DNA from: JAYTUJ01 sp043744615
GTDB taxonomy: Bacteria; Patescibacteriota; Minisyncoccia; Phycocordibacterales; CAIRYW01
NCBI GenBank assembly: GCA_043744615.1
Contig: JAYTUJ010000044.1
Span: 1 to 20,852 of the forward strand
Direction: 5' to 3'
Length of the DNA stretch: 20,852 nt
Of the stretch, positions 20,561 to 20,852 are shown piece by piece. Both the position numbers and the translations under genes were made by a program. The notes under the pieces were generated by a model, which did no database searches, was not told the DNA's origin, and saw only the letters and a program-made list of their open reading frames with translations. Each line of letters opens with the position of its first letter. The stretch's first letter is position 1.

Positions 20561-20852
20561 CTACTTTTAAGTGTTTTTGTAGCTCGATTCCTACGATAAG
20601 TGAAACAAAACCTACAATAAAGCCTGCTAATACATCGGTTGGATAATGCACTCCAAGATATACTCGACTCACACCGATTAAAATAATAAGAAGGATAAAG
20701 ATTGTTGTGTATGTAATTTGAGCGGTCGCCGATTTTTGTTCTCGAAGAATTAAGAAGATTATAAAACCGTAAAATGCCATCGCTAAAGAACTGTGTCCAC
20801 TTGGAAACGAGTTAAGAGATTCTGGATATACTCCAAAGGGTGGACGTGCTCG
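20556..20852 (-). CDS. PAP2-family membrane phosphatase, 5' truncated
   Basis: The frame is open to the window edge, so the N-terminus is missing. The 98 visible residues hold all or part of the three phosphatase signatures: 'RARPP' (end of motif 1), 'FPSGHSSLAM' (motif 2) and 'SRVYLGVHYPTDVLAG' (motif 3, with the catalytic His and Asp). Two or three membrane helices surround them. Family members dephosphorylate lipid phosphates such as undecaprenyl pyrophosphate or phosphatidic acid; the substrate here cannot be told. The stop lies inside the next gene's -10 box. Confidence 0.93.
   Translation of the reverse strand, partial: RARPPFGVYPESLNSFPSGHSSLAMAFYGFIIFLILREQKSATAQITYTTIFILLIILIGVSRVYLGVHYPTDVLAGFIVGFVSLIVGIELQKHLKVV

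Overview
The window looks like a piece of a reduced Candidate Phyla Radiation (Patescibacteria, probably Parcubacteria-type) chromosome. It is AT-rich and compactly coded, with small operons on both strands. The standard bacterial code applies: TGA is a real stop for the Xre gene and the PemK-like gene. The tRNA and tmRNA genes carry no encoded CCA, Shine-Dalgarno sites are nearly absent, and CGA is the main arginine codon even in ribosomal protein genes. The lineage is inferred from gene content and style; nothing here names a genus.

Layout. 1-2596 (+): a 5'-truncated SPFH/band-7 protein, a small YjdF-like membrane protein and a beta-CASP metallo-beta-lactamase nuclease. 2605-3836 (+): the translation operon infC-rpmI-rplT, with a TTG start on infC, ending at a two-way terminator. 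3838-5231: a lineage-specific stretch with a small minus-strand membrane ORF, about 300 bases of structured non-coding DNA, and an unrecognised 252-residue protein with its own terminator. 5239-7681 (+): an Xre regulator, a small membrane protein and a DipZ-like CcdA-thioredoxin fusion, tightly packed. 7678-10510 (-): a multi-pass membrane protein, a secreted purple-acid-phosphatase-like phosphoesterase and a DnaQ-like exonuclease. 10551-11684 (+): an orphan PemK/MazF-like toxin, a probable gene remnant and an anchored hypothetical protein. 11723-12828: a multi-armed inverted-repeat element, then on the minus strand smpB followed directly by ssrA (tmRNA), the two partners of trans-translation. 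12834-15366 (+): ftsH and msrA. 15404-17244 (+): a large secreted Ig-like/IPT-like surface protein. 17257-20852 (-): tRNA-Ile(UAU), recG, a DsbB-type membrane oxidoreductase, a thioredoxin-like partner and a truncated PAP2 phosphatase.

How the genes fit together. Two thiol-disulfide systems (the DipZ-like fusion, and DsbB plus a thioredoxin-like partner) and MsrA suggest real investment in extracytoplasmic protein folding and redox repair; several predicted exported proteins contain cysteine pairs. smpB, ssrA and ftsH form a quality-control block, with smpB and ftsH divergent from overlapping promoters. 

The most interesting pattern is transcriptional. At eight genes a TATAAT-like -10 box, usually preceded by TGn, ends only 6-7 bases before the start codon, so their mRNAs should be leaderless. 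Other points worth checking are the unusual tmRNA tag, the UAU isoleucine tRNA, the CGA codon bias, the multi-armed element beside ssrA and the paired-arm sequences inside several genes. I see no CRISPR array, insertion sequence, prophage or replication origin, and no clear new defence system.
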